A DNA stretch of 64,000 bases from Vanrija pseudolonga (GCF_020906515.1 NC_085849.1:620001-684000), one strand, 5' to 3'; positions 1-13,100 are shown, numbered from the stretch's first letter. Notes: generated by a model from the sequence alone, not told the origin. Numbers and translations: made by a program.

Positions 1-632
1 CCAGGTCTTGCCGATCCAGCCAAGGGTCGGGAAGAGGAGGTACGTGACGTGAATGCCCTCGGGGTTGCGCTCGAGCATCTGAGAGCACATCCAGGCGCCG
101 ACCGAGTGGCCCATGAGGGTGAAGCGAGGAGGAGGGAGGTGCTCAAACTTGACGCCACCCTCGGCGTGCCATGCGTTGAGAGACTGCTGGAGAGCACCGA
201 CCAGCTCGATCTTGGTCTCGAGAGTCTGGTAGATGTCGAAGGGCTTGGGGGGCGGCGGTACGGACGGGTCGTGGCCAACGTGCGAAGTGCAGAGGACGGC
301 ATACGAGTCGGGGACCTTGTTGTGAAGCTCGAGGAGGAAGTCGTCGTAGTAGTCGAGCAGGGCGGGGTTACCTTGACATGTATCAGCACTGTGCCCCGGC
401 CTAGGCACTCTTTAGTCTCACCGAGGATGAAGAGAACAAAGTTCTCGGGCGGAAGGTCGGTGCCGCGCTTGGGAGGCAGGTAGCTCATGGCAGCCTCGCC
501 CTCGCAGCCGACCTTGCGGTGCTCGAACGAGACGCGGATAGGGAGCTGACCATGGCCGGCCGACTGGATGAACTCGAGGCGCGGGTCGACGTTGGAGGCA
601 ACAGAAGATTCACCGTCGATGGAAGAAGCCAT
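1..632 (-). CDS. Lipid droplet-associated hydrolase (LDAH family), 3' end cut off
   Basis: Predicted serine hydrolase of the LDAH/C2orf43 family (yeast homologue YPR147C), whose members act on lipid droplets. Exons 632-422 and 371 to beyond the left edge, separated by a 50-base intron (372-421, GTGAGA donor) that splits a Gly codon. Visible motifs are ILGNPALLDYYDDFL, matching the family's IPGNPG..DFY oxyanion segment, and the nucleophile elbow GHSVGAWM (GxSxG). The catalytic His and Asp would lie past the edge. The start is the first ATG, giving MASSIDGESS. It is divergent from RAD5 with about 750 bases between them. Family assignment is firm; the substrate (sterol ester or triglyceride) cannot be told from sequence. 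Confidence 0.85.
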   Translation of the reverse strand, partial: MASSIDGESSVASNVDPRLEFIQSAGHGQLPIRVSFEHRKVGCEGEAAMSYLPPKRGTDLPPENFVLFILGETKECLGRGTVLIHVKVTPPCSTTTTTSSSSFTTRSPTRMPSSALRTLATTRPYRRPPSPSTSTRLSRPRSSWSVLSSSLSTHGTPRVASSLSTSLLLASPSWATRSAPGCALRCSSATPRAFTSRTSSSRPLAGSARP

Positions 633-1202
633 GCTGGAAGTGAATGTAAGTTTCGCAAGTGATTGCGAGGGTGGGTTGCCATCGACCAGTCATCACCAGT
701 CTTATAAGTGCATGCAACAGAATCAATGCACCTTGCCGACCTTGCCCCTTGACGTCGACTCGTCGGTGATGCATGAGTGCAAGGTGTGGTCGTGGCTTCT
801 GTTGACGGGGCCTTGCTCTTGTCGGGCCGGGCCAAGAGTCGTCGTGGTCAGAGTATGAAGTCACAGGACCGAGTTGTCAGTAGGTGCCAGGGCCTGGGTC
901 TCGGTGGTAAGGTGGCAGCAGATAGTCGAGACAGAGTCCGGATTACTAGGGTTAGATTTGTGTGCTTTGATCCGTTGGGCAGGCCGATAAGTTTGGGCTG
1001 ATCGGCGACGTGGTTTGGGCCAGCTGTGATGGGGGGGATCGGGAAGGAGGCATGGGTGGGGGTGGGTGGTCAATGTCAACGTCGATGAATGCGTCGTCGG
1101 TGACGGTGATCAAGGACAACAAGACAACAGGCAACAGCCAAGGTTCACCCACTGCGACGTTGACCATCGCCGAGACCTGGGCCGATATGTGGTAAGGGTC
1201 GC

Positions 1203-1352
1203 CACGTGGACCACGTGGCGAGCCCTCCCTGGCCGACAATTGGAGGTGGATCCGATGTAGCTGACTGGACCCCACGCGACAAAGAAAGTCATGAAAAGCA
1301 AACGACGCGTCGAGCAACGCGCAAACAACAACAACAATCATTGACGACGCGT
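1203..1352. promoter_or_regulatory. Paired E-boxes and two MluI cell-cycle-type boxes upstream of RAD5
   Basis: In the LDAH/RAD5 divergent promoter two CACGTG palindromes lie nine bases apart (1203-1208 and 1212-1217). Two ACGCGT elements (1305-1310 and 1347-1352) lie 76 and 34 bases before the RAD5 start codon. ACGCGT is the MCB recognised by MBF/DSC1 in yeasts and drives G1/S expression of replication and repair genes. Sites are seen directly; regulation is inferred. Confidence 0.45.
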
Positions 1353-1380
1353 TGGACCAGACGTCGCGCACAACGTCAAG

Positions 1381-4300
1381 ATGTCGACACCAGGCCTCTT
1401 CTTCCCGCCAGACTCGGACGACGGCGAGGACGACGACCTCGACTTTGGCAGTGGCGTCGGCAACCATAGCGGCAGCGGCAGCACGCGCGACGCCCTTCCT
1501 TCCGCTGGCCCTTCCTCTGCCTCGGCAACGCGTACGGCCAGTCCTGCACCTCCTCCGCCGCGCGTCAAGGAGGCATTGTTTATGGCCTCCGATGACGAAG
1601 ACGACGGTATCATGGCGCTCGACCAGCCTGTCGCGGGGCCATCGTCCTCTGCGAGCCGAGCCCCAGCTTCCTCGGCGCCATCGTCTTCCTTGGCCAAGCG
1701 CCGAGCGCCGCCCTCATCACCATCCAACGTCCCAACAGGATTCCAACGAGGATACCTCGGCGAGTTTGTCTGCGAGGGCTGGTCGCTGTCCAAGGGCAAG
1801 GGATACTGCTCTCCAGGAAGCAAGCTCGTGTTCGAGCGGCCCAAAGCCAAGGCAGCCACTGCTGTCGACAGCTCTTCCAAGGGTGGCCCGACGCGAATCG
1901 TCAACGGCAAGGTGGTCAGCGGTACCAAGGCACCGATTGGAGGGAAGCAAGCAACTATCAGCTCCATGTTTGCGAAGAAGGCTTCACCCGCGGTAGGTTC
2001 CTTCTGCGGGCTCGGCTGATGATTCAGCCAGTGAAGAAGGCAGCGGCCAAGGCCAAAATCGACCAGGTCATCCGTTTTCGCAACGAGCGCGGGTTTGGTG
2101 AGCAACAGACTGTGCTGTGCAATGCTGACGTTCTCAGAAGGTAAGCTTGAATCTGAATCGCGGTAATCTAAACGCCCAGTCGGCCGCCTATCAGTCACCG
2201 AGGCAGGCTTCCTCGTTCACCTCCTCGACAGCGGCGTCAGTGAGTGACGAGTACTAGCGCACCTCTAACATTCCAGTCGAGCTCGAAGGCCATGTTATCG
2301 ACTGTCCCCAGGTGCTCGCAACGGGTACAACGATCTTGCTCAACCTCAAAGTGTACCTCGCCAGGAGGGGCTTCGAAGAGACGGACAAGAAGGACAGGAA
2401 GGAGGGGAGCACGTTCTGGCAGGAGCAGCAGGAGACTGAGGAAGAGGAGGCTATGAGGAATCGAAAGGACGCGCTTGGGGCATTGTTCTGTGGGTGTTTT
2501 GGTCATGTTTTTGAATCACCCATTGACGTCGCTCAGCACGGATAGGCGTCAAGCCGACTCAGTCCAACTCGCTGCTCGCTGCCCAGAAGGGCCCTGGCAC
2601 CGCCGCTGCTACTATCAACGCGACATCGCTCAAGCACTTTGCGTCTTCACCAAAGAAGCGCAGCCCTAGCCCGTCCAAGGGCTCAAACGGCAAGGCAAAG
2701 GGCAAAGCCTCAGCATCGGCATCGGCCCACAACAGTGACGACGAGGACGATGGCGACGACAGTGGAGATGAAGCCGAGAAGCTCGACGAGAAGCAGATGG
2801 ACGAGATTGACACAATCTATCGCAAGTGAGTCAAGCATCCTCTATCAGGCACCACCCAAGGCTAATGTGGCAGAGCGCAGATGAATGACGCAATGCTCGA
2901 AGAAACCGACCCTCCAGACACCTTCCTCTACACCCTTCGACCGTACCAAAAGCAAGCGTTGACATGGATGAGTGCACGCGAAACTGGCAAGGACAACCTC
3001 CGAGATACGAACCAGACCCTGCATCCACTGTGGGAGGAGTACGTGTTGGGTGTTGTCACAGTTGCTGAACGTCATAGGTACGCATTTCGAAAGGACCACG
3101 CCATCGGCGAACCCATTGAAATCGAGGATGACGATGACTTTATCGACCCCTCCCGGAAGTTTTATTGGAACCCTTACAGTGGCGAGCTGAGCCTGGAGTT
3201 TCCAAAGTCTGAGAACTCAGCCCGTGGAGGAATTCTGGCGGATGCGATGGGTACGTCATTCGTCAGAGGGCGCCCATCTAACCACGTAGGAATGGGCAAG
3301 ACTTGTATGATGGCTTCCCTGATACATCGTAACCGCGAGGTCATCGACGACGAGGAGCCCGGCGAGCTGGAGGCCGAGCCAGTCAAGCAGGAAGCAAGCA
3401 AGCGTCGCAAGTTTGTTCAAGTGACGCTGTCGAACCAGTGGAAGGCAGTGGCAAACGCTCCCAAGCCGGTTTCCCGGCAACCCCCTCGTGCCACACTCGT
3501 CGTCTGCCCTGTTTCGCTGGCGTCGCAATGGCAGGAGGAGCTTACCAAGATGTCGGCTAAGGGTTCGCTTTCGAGCTTCTTGTGGTACGGCAATGACCGT
3601 GCCGATGTTGGCCGCCTACTGGCTCAGGAGGGCAAGAAGAAGGTCGACGTTATCATCACGAGTTATGGCACTCTGGGAAGCGAATACCAACGGTGGAAGA
3701 AGAACAAGGATAAGCCGTCCTACGAAGGCGGCAGCATCTATGATCGTGAGTGTGAGGCAGAGTACACGGCTGACAGTCAGACGAGTTCCTCCGCATTGTG
3801 CTTGATGAGGCGCACAACATCAAGAATCGTACGGCGCAGATTTCAAAGGCATGTTACGAGCTCAAGGGCCGCCGACGCTGGACGCTCACGGGCACGCCGA
3901 TCGTCAACAGACTGGACGACCTATACTCGCTGCTCCACTTCCTACGACTCGAGCCATGGGGCGTGTACAGCTTCTTCCGGAGCTTTGTCACCATCCCATT
4001 CCTGGCCCAGGACCCGAAGGCACTCAATGTCGTGCAGTACATCCTCGAGTCGTGCCTCCTTCGGCGCGAGAAGAACATGCGCGACAAGGACGGCAAGCTC
4101 GTCGTCGACCTGCCGCCCAAGAACATTGATGTCCAGGTGCTCAACTTCTCGAGATCTGAACGGCAGATTTACAAGCGTCTCGAGGACCGCGCCAAGAGGC
4201 GGTTCATTGAGCTCGATGCTGACGGGCGTGCCATGTCAAACTATACGTCGATCTTGGCCATGCTCATGAAGTAAGTGTGTGGTTGGGGGCCAAGGCTGAC

Positions 4301-5430
4301 TCCAGGCTGCGCCAGTGTGTTGATCACCCTCTGTTGGTCATGGGCAAGGGATCAGACGAGGACAAGGATGGCGACAAGCTGCTCGACGGTGACGACGACG
4401 GCGAGGGCAGCGTCAAGCAGTTAATCGCCAATTATGCTGGCCAGAAGAGCGGCAGTGGGGGAGACGACGATGTCGACCCTGCGTATGCTCTCCAGGTGTT
4501 AAAGGAGCTCGCCGACGCCGAGTCGACTCCAGAGTGCCTGATCTGCTTTGGCGAGGTGTCGGACGAGGTCCTGCTGCCATGCTATCACAGAGGGTGGGTC
4601 GCAAAAGCTTGCCGTTGCTAACCCACTAGGTGTCAAGACTGCATCGTCGACTACATCGGCCACTGCGAGGACGCCGGCAAGGAAGCGTTCTGCCCGACAT
4701 GCGAAAAGGGGCCGATAACTGTGGCCGATCTGCGATCGGTTCAGCGGAGACGGAGGCACATCAACCCATTCACCAAGAGTGGACAGCAGCCTCCGTCTCA
4801 GGGCGAGACAGTCACACTGGGCAAGGTCGACCTCGCGACAAGCACTAAGCTGCGTGCTCTGACGCGCAAGCTGGAGCAGATGAGGCAGGAAGACGGGCTG
4901 TACAAGGCCTTGGTCTTCTCGCAGTTCACGTCGTTCCTCGACCTGATCGAGAACAGCCTGACGGCGGAGGGCGTCAAGTGGCTGCGCTTCGACGGCTCAA
5001 TGAGCCAGGCGCAACGCGCAGCGACGGTCGAGGAGTTTGGCGAGAAGCACACCGAGCCGGTGGTGCTGCTCATCTCGCTCAAGGCCGGCGGTGTTGGGTT
5101 GAACCTGACGATGGCTAACCGTGAGTTCGCCATCGTGTCGGCAGAGGCTAACTCTCAGATGTTTTCATGATGGACACGTGGTGGAACGAAGCGATTGAGC
5201 AGCAGGCGATCGACCGCGTGCACCGTCTCGGGCAAACGAAGCCCGTGTACGTAACGCGCTACATCATCAAGGGGACGGTCGAGAAGCGTATCATGAAGAT
5301 CCAGCGGACGAAGACGGCGCTGATCAACGCGTCGCTGTCCGGCGCGGGCAAGGACAAGCGGGTTGCGCTGGCGGACATTAAGAAGATCTTTGGCCTCGAC
5401 GAGGAGGACAGCGAGGACGAGGTGTACTAG
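1381..5430 (+). CDS. RAD5: RAD5: SNF2-type translocase and RING ubiquitin ligase (post-replication repair)
   Basis: 1,193 residues in 13 exons: 1381-1992, 2028-2097, 2138-2140, 2180-2239, 2277-2489, 2537-2825, 2874-3038, 3078-3250, 3290-3745, 3781-4270, 4306-4593, 4630-5120, 5159-5430. Order: acidic/Ser-rich N terminus; HIRAN domain (about 205-320); SNF2 ATPase with Walker A DAMGMGKT near 528 and DEAH near 690; C3HC4 RING (CLIC to CPTC, about 918-962) inserted before the helicase C lobe (RVHRLGQT). This HIRAN-SNF2-RING-helicase order is diagnostic for Rad5, which polyubiquitinates PCNA in error-free damage tolerance and remodels stalled forks in the nucleus. Length matches the yeast protein. 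Exon 3 is only three bases. The acceptor at 2536 was preferred over a later AG because it yields the IGVKP motif. Confidence 0.95.
2098..2179 (+). other. Three-base micro-exon of RAD5 (2138-2140) with flanking introns
   Basis: Intron 2098-2137 starts GTGAGC, carries a GCTGAC branch site and ends TCAG. Intron 2141-2179 starts GTAAGC, carries TCTAAAC and ends CCAG. Between them lies AAG alone. Both introns are phase 1, so AAG completes a Glu codon (G|AA) and opens a Val codon (G|TC). This gives GFEVGRL in the HIRAN domain, where an acidic residue before the GRL motif is common. Splicing the region as one intron also stays in frame but loses the Glu. Confidence 0.7.
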
Positions 5431-5611
5431 GGGGCGTCGAGCAGGTGGAGGTAGCGGAGGAGAGACACACACAAGAAGGCACACAAGCCACACACCACAC
5501 ACAGCATTACATTCATATCAAGGAGCGCATGCATAAATTGGAGCTATGAGCTAATGGCTTGCTAAGTGGTGGAACAACGGATACAATGGTTCAGTGAGGA
5601 CGAGGACGCGG

Positions 5612-7055
5612 CTAGTAGTCGATGTACAGGTCGCTGTACTCGCCCTTGCCAATGACGCGGTTGAGGATCTTTGCGAGCCGCAAGCCGCCCTGGGCGAGCA
5701 AGCGCTCGACGACCTTGTCGCGGCCAATACGGCCGAGGTACTCGTCCGTGTCGAGCTCGATGAGCGGCCCGCTGCCCGTGTACTCTTTCGGCCAGGCATA
5801 CTCGCAGTTGATGGCGTGGTTGGCGCGGGACCAGGTGTAGGGGCACGCGGGCTCCTCAAAGGTCTCGCCGCGCTTGGCGAGCGCGTCGGGGTGGTTACGC
5901 AGCAGCTGGCTATTGAACCCCTCGTACGACGCGTCCGGGACCGGCAAGAGCGGGGCGACGACCCCGCGCAGGCTGTCGGGCAGGCTGAGCGCGGCCACAT
6001 GGCCCGCGTTGACCAGCCCCTCGAGCCACGGCGCGCGGTGCGCCGCCTTGCCCTGCTTGCTGGGCGGCACGTTGCCCTGCGACGAGTGGGGGTAGGGGTC
6101 CCCGCCGGCCGGACAAGCCAGCCAGCTGTCGACGTCGTCCTTCCACCACTGCCTGATGCCCTCCCACACGATCCAGCGGACGTACGGGTCGAAGATGGCG
6201 TGCGGGAGGTTGTTCTCGATCTGTTTGGCAGGCAGCGGGGAGGTGTAGTTGCTCAGCTCGCGGATGTTCTTGAGCACAATGCCACCGTCCCACACGCTGT
6301 GGAGGTTGCGCGCGCGCCCCTCGAAGCGGAACAGCGCGCCGTTGCCGCCTTTATCGCGCCCGGTCAAGTGCAGCGGCTGGTGCAGGTCGCCGAGGAAGTG
6401 GACCAGGAAACGCAGCGAAATGTCGCCCTCGCCCGCGGCGACGCCCGCCGTCTTGTTCATGATCGCTGTCAGGACGTTGACGTCCTCGTTGATCCAGCCG
6501 TGCTCGCCGTACTCGCAGTGCGCGTTGGGGCCGCCGGGGAAGTCGTTCTTGGCTGGGTGGGTGAGCGACAGCCCTGGCAGCTTCACTTGGATCGCGCTTC
6601 CTCTCTCTCCGTACTCCCCATGTCTGTCTCCCACATGCCACCCCCTCCGCTCGCTGCGCTCGCTCCGGGTCGCACTCACGATTAACATAGTGCATCGGCC
6701 CCGTCTCGGGATACTGCCGGCGCACCATGTCCGCCCAAGCGGCCACGGGGGCGAGATGGCACCCCGCCTGGCGCGGGAGGATGCGGCAGAGCTGGTCGCG
6801 GACTTGGGGGTGGAGGTGGATCTGGGCGATGGTAGCTACGATTTCGTGGCCTGGAGCGGGTGTCAGCGGGCGAGCGGTCGCGACCAGGCCAGGCGACGAC
6901 GACGACGACGAGGGACGCGTCGACGCGGACGGTGACATCGTCGTTGTCGACGACGCCTCACCCGACGCCGCCAGAGGTGACTTACCCGCCGCGCCCCATG
7001 CCAGCGCTGTTGGCGCCGCTGTCGCTGCCAGCGCAGCGAGGAGAGCAAGCTTCAT
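5612..7055 (-). CDS. Secreted S1/P1-type zinc nuclease
   Basis: 393 residues in three exons: 7055-6986, 6850-6680, 6552-5612. S1/P1 enzymes are trinuclear zinc nucleases that cut single-stranded nucleic acid and remove 3' phosphates. A signal peptide (MKLALLAALAATAAPTALA) is followed directly by WGAAGHEIVA: the mature N-terminal Trp is a zinc ligand in this family. Further conserved pieces are PMHYVN, HGWINEDVN, HFLGDLHQPLH and GGN near the middle, which supply the His/Asp ligands, and NLHSVWD. The two introns (135 and 127 bases) are much longer than most here. The first is open in frame, so a retained copy would put 45 residues between the Trp and His ligands. Convergent with RAD5, 181 bases apart. 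Confidence 0.93.
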
Positions 7056-7163
7056 GATGGTGTTGCTGTAACGAGTGTGATGTGGTTAGTGTTGAGTTGA
7101 ATAGAGTGGCGCGCGGCGCGATGGGGATGACTGGTGGCTTATCGACCACGGCCAAGCCGACCG

Positions 7164-7183
7164 ACGTCACGTTACGTCACGTG
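7164..7183. promoter_or_regulatory. Two ACGTCAC half-CRE sites overlapping a CACGTG box
   Basis: Between the divergent nuclease and kinase genes, ACGTCAC occurs at 7164-7170 and 7174-7180, and the second copy runs into CACGTG (7178-7183). ACGTCA is a core bound by ATF/CREB-type bZIP factors and CACGTG by bHLH factors. The sites lie about 110 bases upstream of the nuclease start. Function is inferred. Confidence 0.35.
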
Positions 7184-7580
7184 GCGCGGCGTGGTTAACA
7201 CGTGGAAATACACCCGTTCTCGGACCGACAGCCGCCGGACCGCCGGCTCCGCATCCGACATTTGTGCGGGGTGCTTGTCTCCGCCCTCCGCTCTGCTTGT
7301 TTCTGGGGCGATGGTCGACGCGCGCGGGGCATGCGGCGGGGCATGTGGGTGGGAGTGTGTGGGTAGCATGCACGCCGTGTTGTCTGTTGTGCCGCGTGCT
7401 CGAGTGACATTGACATTGACAGTGCGAAAGGCAGCGAACGACGACACGGCCACAACAAAGAAGCACGTACACCTGGCCTCTGCGCGCACGACCGCCCCCT
7501 GGTCCGTTCTCGCTTCCTTTCCCCAACGCGTGCGCGCGCTCGACCCACCCACCAGCCAGGACCTACCTCGACCCACGGAC

Positions 7581-8626
7581 ATGACAGTCACCGTGTCGAC
7601 GACAATGTCATCACCATCACCCCACAGCACCACGACCATGGGTGCCGACGTCGCGCGCCTCGCGCAGGAGATCATCAAGGCGTACGCTGGGTGAGTGGCG
7701 TCGTGGTCGCGTGAGGCGCAGCAGCCGGGCTGATGGGCAGGGTGGCACAGGACAGGAGGCTGCTTATCGCCGTTGCTGGGTGAGTAGGGCGGTGGGTGGC
7801 GGGGCGGGGGCGTGTGCGTCGGTGCAAGCAAGCAAGCTGCGCTCCATCACATGGCAGCGAGCGAGCCCCGACGCCCCGCTCGTCCGCCCGCCCGCTGGCG
7901 AGCCCGAGCTGACCCCCCTCGCAGCCGTCCAGGCTCCGGCAAGTCGACGCTAGCGTACCCCCTCGCAGACCACATCAACGAGCTCCTCCTAGGCCACCCG
8001 GTACCCGAGGCGCCCATCAACGCCGAGACGGCGGTCGCGAGCCCGCCAACGACACGCGCGGACGACGACGTCGCCATCTGCGTCGGGCAGGACGGGTGGC
8101 ACTGTACGCGGGCTGAGCTGGACGCGTTTCCTGACCCTGTCGAGGCGCACTGGAGGAGGGTACGTCGAGGGGAGGGGAGAAGATAAGAGAACTCACGCAC
8201 GCCCAGGGCGCCGCGTTCACGTTCGACCTGCCCCGCTACGCCGAGTTTGTGTGCTCGCTCCGCGCGCCGCTGCCTGCCCCACCGATCCCCTTCCCGACGT
8301 TTGACCACAAGCTCAAGGACCCGCGCCCGAGCCCCACGCCGATCCTGTCGCGCCACCGCATCGTCGTCATCGAGGGCCTGTACACCATGCTCGATGAGCC
8401 CGGGTGGCGCGAGACGGCCGCGCAGATGGACATGCGCGTGTGGGTCGAGGTGCCGCGCGACGTCGTGTTCCGGCGCGTGCTCAAGCGTAACACGGAAGCG
8501 GGGATCGTTAGCTCTGAGCTCGCGGAGAAGCGCGTCAACCAGAGCGATATGGTCAACGGCGACGACGTGTATGCGCACCGCTACAAGGTCACCGATACGA
8601 TCTACCCCGCCGATGTGCCGCAGTAG
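7581..8626 (+). CDS. P-loop kinase of the uridine kinase/phosphoribulokinase superfamily (YFH7-like)
   Basis: 267 residues in four exons: 7581-7690, 7741-7779, 7925-8159, 8207-8626. Walker A is GRPGSGKST, split between exons 2 and 3. It is followed by DGWHCTRAELDAFPDP and then RRGAAFTFD, the substrate-side motif of the YFH7/bacterial fructose-kinase-like branch. VVIEGLYTML is the second strand and MDMRVWVEVPRDV the lid-proximal part. NGDDVYAHRYKVTD fits the nucleobase-proximal region. The exact phosphate acceptor is unknown; yeast Yfh7 is only described as an ATPase of this fold. An in-frame ATG at 7638 could be the start instead, as the 19 residues before it are Ser/Thr-rich. Divergent from the nuclease, convergent with IDI1. 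Confidence 0.85.
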
Positions 8627-8799
8627 GCGCAACGTGCGCCACGCAACCAAGCAAGATAAGACAGCCACATTGTAGAATAATACACCCCCCACCCATCCCC
8701 ACCCCTCATCCTAGACCGCCGTATGGCTATGCATGTCATTAGAGTCCCGAGATATGATTACGATTGCGTCTATGTGCATCATGCCCAGGGCCGGAGCGC

Positions 8800-9892
<1,093 letters not shown>

Positions 9893-10105
9893 TTTAGCAG
9901 GCAGATGCGATGGACAAAGTCAAGGCAGGAGCAGCAACAAATGTCACTTTTGTCAGTGGTCGCCCAAGGCGCGTCGAGCCAAGCGGAGATCGTGCCACTG
10001 TCGGTCAGTCGGCTGGCTGGGCCGCGGCGCGGCGGCGGCGCGTCTTAGCCGGGCGGAACAAATACATTTGATAAAAGTGGCCCAAGGGTTGGAAATCACA
10101 AAAGC

Positions 10106-10111
10106 CACGTG
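10106..10111. promoter_or_regulatory. E-box CACGTG upstream of IDI1
   Basis: A CACGTG palindrome lies 214 bases upstream of the IDI1 start in an A/T-richer patch. Sterol-regulatory bHLH factors (SREBP/Sre1 type) bind E-box-like sites, so sterol or oxygen control is possible. Only the site is seen. Confidence 0.3.
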
Positions 10112-13100
10112 TAAAATAGGCTAAACTTGTAAATAACTTGAATGGATCTGTGGAAGGCCAGCGTCGCGCGACCACACGCGCGCCCACCGCCCACTTGACC
10201 TCGTCGACATTCGCCACATACCACCTGCCCCATGATCATGAGCAGAGGCGTAGTACATACCTCGGATGCATCATTGCGGTCGAGCTGGGCGGGACGAGGG
10301 CCAGCTGACGCCCGGGCAATGGGGAGGGGAGACGGCGTCATGCACCGCCGACGAGTGGGCCTCATGACATGGTCACTTCATATATCTGCGCGGTCGGGTG
10401 ACTGCCAGCGCGCTGCTCGCCGTCGTCTCCCACGCACTCACAACGTCTCAACCTAGCAACGCAACACATCTACACTCGCTGTCCTCTTGCAGTAGTGAGT
10501 TGGCAGGCTCTGGCCTCAGTGGCCCTGTGCCTCCCCACGACCTCGCCACCGAGGTGTGGCCCGTGTGCCACTTTACCGCGGCGGCGCCGTTGCCACAAGC
10601 CCGCTGACACCCCAGTGAACACAACGGACATGAACGTGCGCCCACTGACTAGTGAGGTCGTTCCGTCTGCTAATACCGCCCCTTCTTCCTCCCCGTCTGC
10701 ATCTGCCACACTACCCCCCGGGACAATCACCTCGTGCTGCTGCTGGTGCTGCACTGCCGCCTGGGCCGCGGGCTTAGCAGCCTGTCTCGGACTCGCCGCC
10801 GATGGGCATCCCCGCCGAACATCAAGTACGCCCGAACGGTCCTCGTCGGAACAGCTGCGAGGCGAGGCCGGGGATCATCGAGAGCACACATCTCGCGCCG
10901 CTAAACGAGGGGCTCGTCGCCGAAGAGCACGAGCATGCCGTCGAGATTGAGGGCGAGCGTGGGTGGCGGCGGACGAAGCACAGAGCTGACAGCACGAAGC
11001 CATAATGCTCCCGAAAAAGATGGCCATGGGCAGCAAGCACATGCGCAAGATGTAGCGGCGGTCGTTGCTGCTGCTGGTCCGAATTTAGCCCTTCAGTTCG
11101 GGTTCGTGGAATGGAATGCGAGAAGGATGGAGTGAGGGGAGGGGAGATAAGGAGGGCGGGGTACATGGCCCCACGCGAGCCGTGTCCTCGTTCATTGTCC
11201 TGTGGCGTTTGTATGAGGCTTGCGAAGAACAACAAGACTGCGATAAAAAAAGACAAACACGTTATAACAATGTTGGTGATAGTCAATGCAGGATTCAGTG
11301 GCGTCAGAGTCGCCGAGTCGGCTTCGCGTCTTCCCTACCTTCGCCACCTTCCTCGTCTTCCCTCCGTTTGTGAAGGAAGGTGGCCCATGGCTCACCCACC
11401 CACCCACCCTCGAGCGTTGCTCGCGAGGGAAGGTCGCCCACCCACCCACCCTGCTGCGCGAGCAAGACGTCGCCCGCCCACCCGCCCCTATGATCGCTGC
11501 GCGATCAAGAATGTATGCCACCACCCACCCCTCCTCCGGGTTCCGCCTCCCCCAATGCTGGCACCCACCCCTCCACCTGCTCCTTCCCTCCAGCCGCCTC
11601 CCCAGGCACAACACCCCACGTGTCGGCAACGTGATGGTGAGTAGTAGTAAATGCCAGGTACCATATAAAGACGTGATGAAGTGCAGCCAAGCTAGCAAAG
11701 ATTTGTTAGAGTTGTGGGATGATGCGGGGAGGCAGGCGGCTCGAGGCGGTGCGAGTTGGCAGAGTGACGACAAGGCGTTATATGCAGGGGTGGCTGGCGC
11801 GGGGCGCGCATGGCACACATTGCGGGAACTGGGACGGTGAGGCAGTCATGGGCCAGTTCTGCGCTAGCAAGGCCAGAAGAGTCGATAGACGGTGGGACGG
11901 GACGAGGGGAAGGGAGGGGGACACTGCGCTTTTGGTGGCTTGGGTCGGGGCATATGTACGGGCGGGCGGCGGGCGGCAAGCGGCAGGATTGCCCAGGGCG
12001 TGGAGGGTTGTGATGGCGTCGGAACAGGCACCAGTCCAACCAACATGTATGTCGAGCCAAACGAGACGAGGGCATCTCGTCGAGGAGGAGAGCAGTCAGA
12101 GTTCAGCTGCCTGCCTGTCTGCCGCTGCATGGTTGGTGCCTTCTCGGTGTGCCTCGTCGTCTGTCCATCTCATTGTCTTTTGAGCTGCAGCCAGCCCAAC
12201 AACGACCGAAGGGGGCCAAAGCGCAAAGCAATCCGACAACGACAAGCACTAGCACTCCATCACACTGCAATCACTTTTATCTCACCCACACTACACCTCT
12301 TTGCATCTCGCTGTTACCACTTGACCACCTAGACTGCCGTCACGACCCATTTCTAGAAACGACGCCACGCGAGACACGGCGCAGTCACCGCGACGAGGAC
12401 CACGACCCGCGCCGCGACATCACTGTGACGCCACGATTTCCATTTCCACTTGCACCAGCACCACGCGCAAGCCAGACGCCTTAGACTCCCCACTAAGAGG
12501 CCTGCTTTAGAACTCGCATCTCTACGACAACTGCGCCGCGCCCATCTCGACCTCGACGCCCATCCACTCGTCGCCAAGAACACACGACCACATACACACA
12601 GATTGTCAACAGCCGAGGCCCCTTGCAGAGCGCAGGGTCGACTTGTTGGAGCCCACTCTCGTCCCCCACATCAAGCGCCCGCCCGCCCGCGCCTGCGCGC
12701 GCTGCGACACTCATTTCCACGCACGGGTCACCGCTTGTGGTTTCATTGTCGCTGCCGCCGTGGCTGACTGCCAGACTCGTTGACTGCTAGGAGCTAGCTC
12801 ACAAGGTGAGTGGTCAGTCTGGCGTCGCGATTAGCTTGACCACTGGCGCCGCCGCTGCAGCCGCTGATACTGACGCGCTGCTCCGCCTGTCTTCCTCTGC
12901 GTGACATCTTTTACAGGACGATTACCGCCCACCATCCTCGACGCGTTCTGGCCCAAAGCCTAGCTCTTTGCTGGCCCCGTTGCCCGTTGCCCGTTGCGCC
13001 GCCGCGTACACAACGCCCAGCCTACCTTTGACTATCGACAACCACCCACCGCCGGCCAGTCTGCACATACCCCCCTTCCCCTCCCCTCCCCCCTCCAGCT

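Noticed and set aside
5594-6685. 363-codon plus-strand open frame
   Set aside because: Antisense to the last exon of the S1/P1 nuclease; composition is a GC-codon shadow.
11385-11580. CCCACC-rich repeats resembling telomeric or CRISPR-like repetition
   Set aside because: Units are irregular with no fixed spacer, do not match TTAGGG-type telomeric repeats, and fit simple C-rich promoter DNA.
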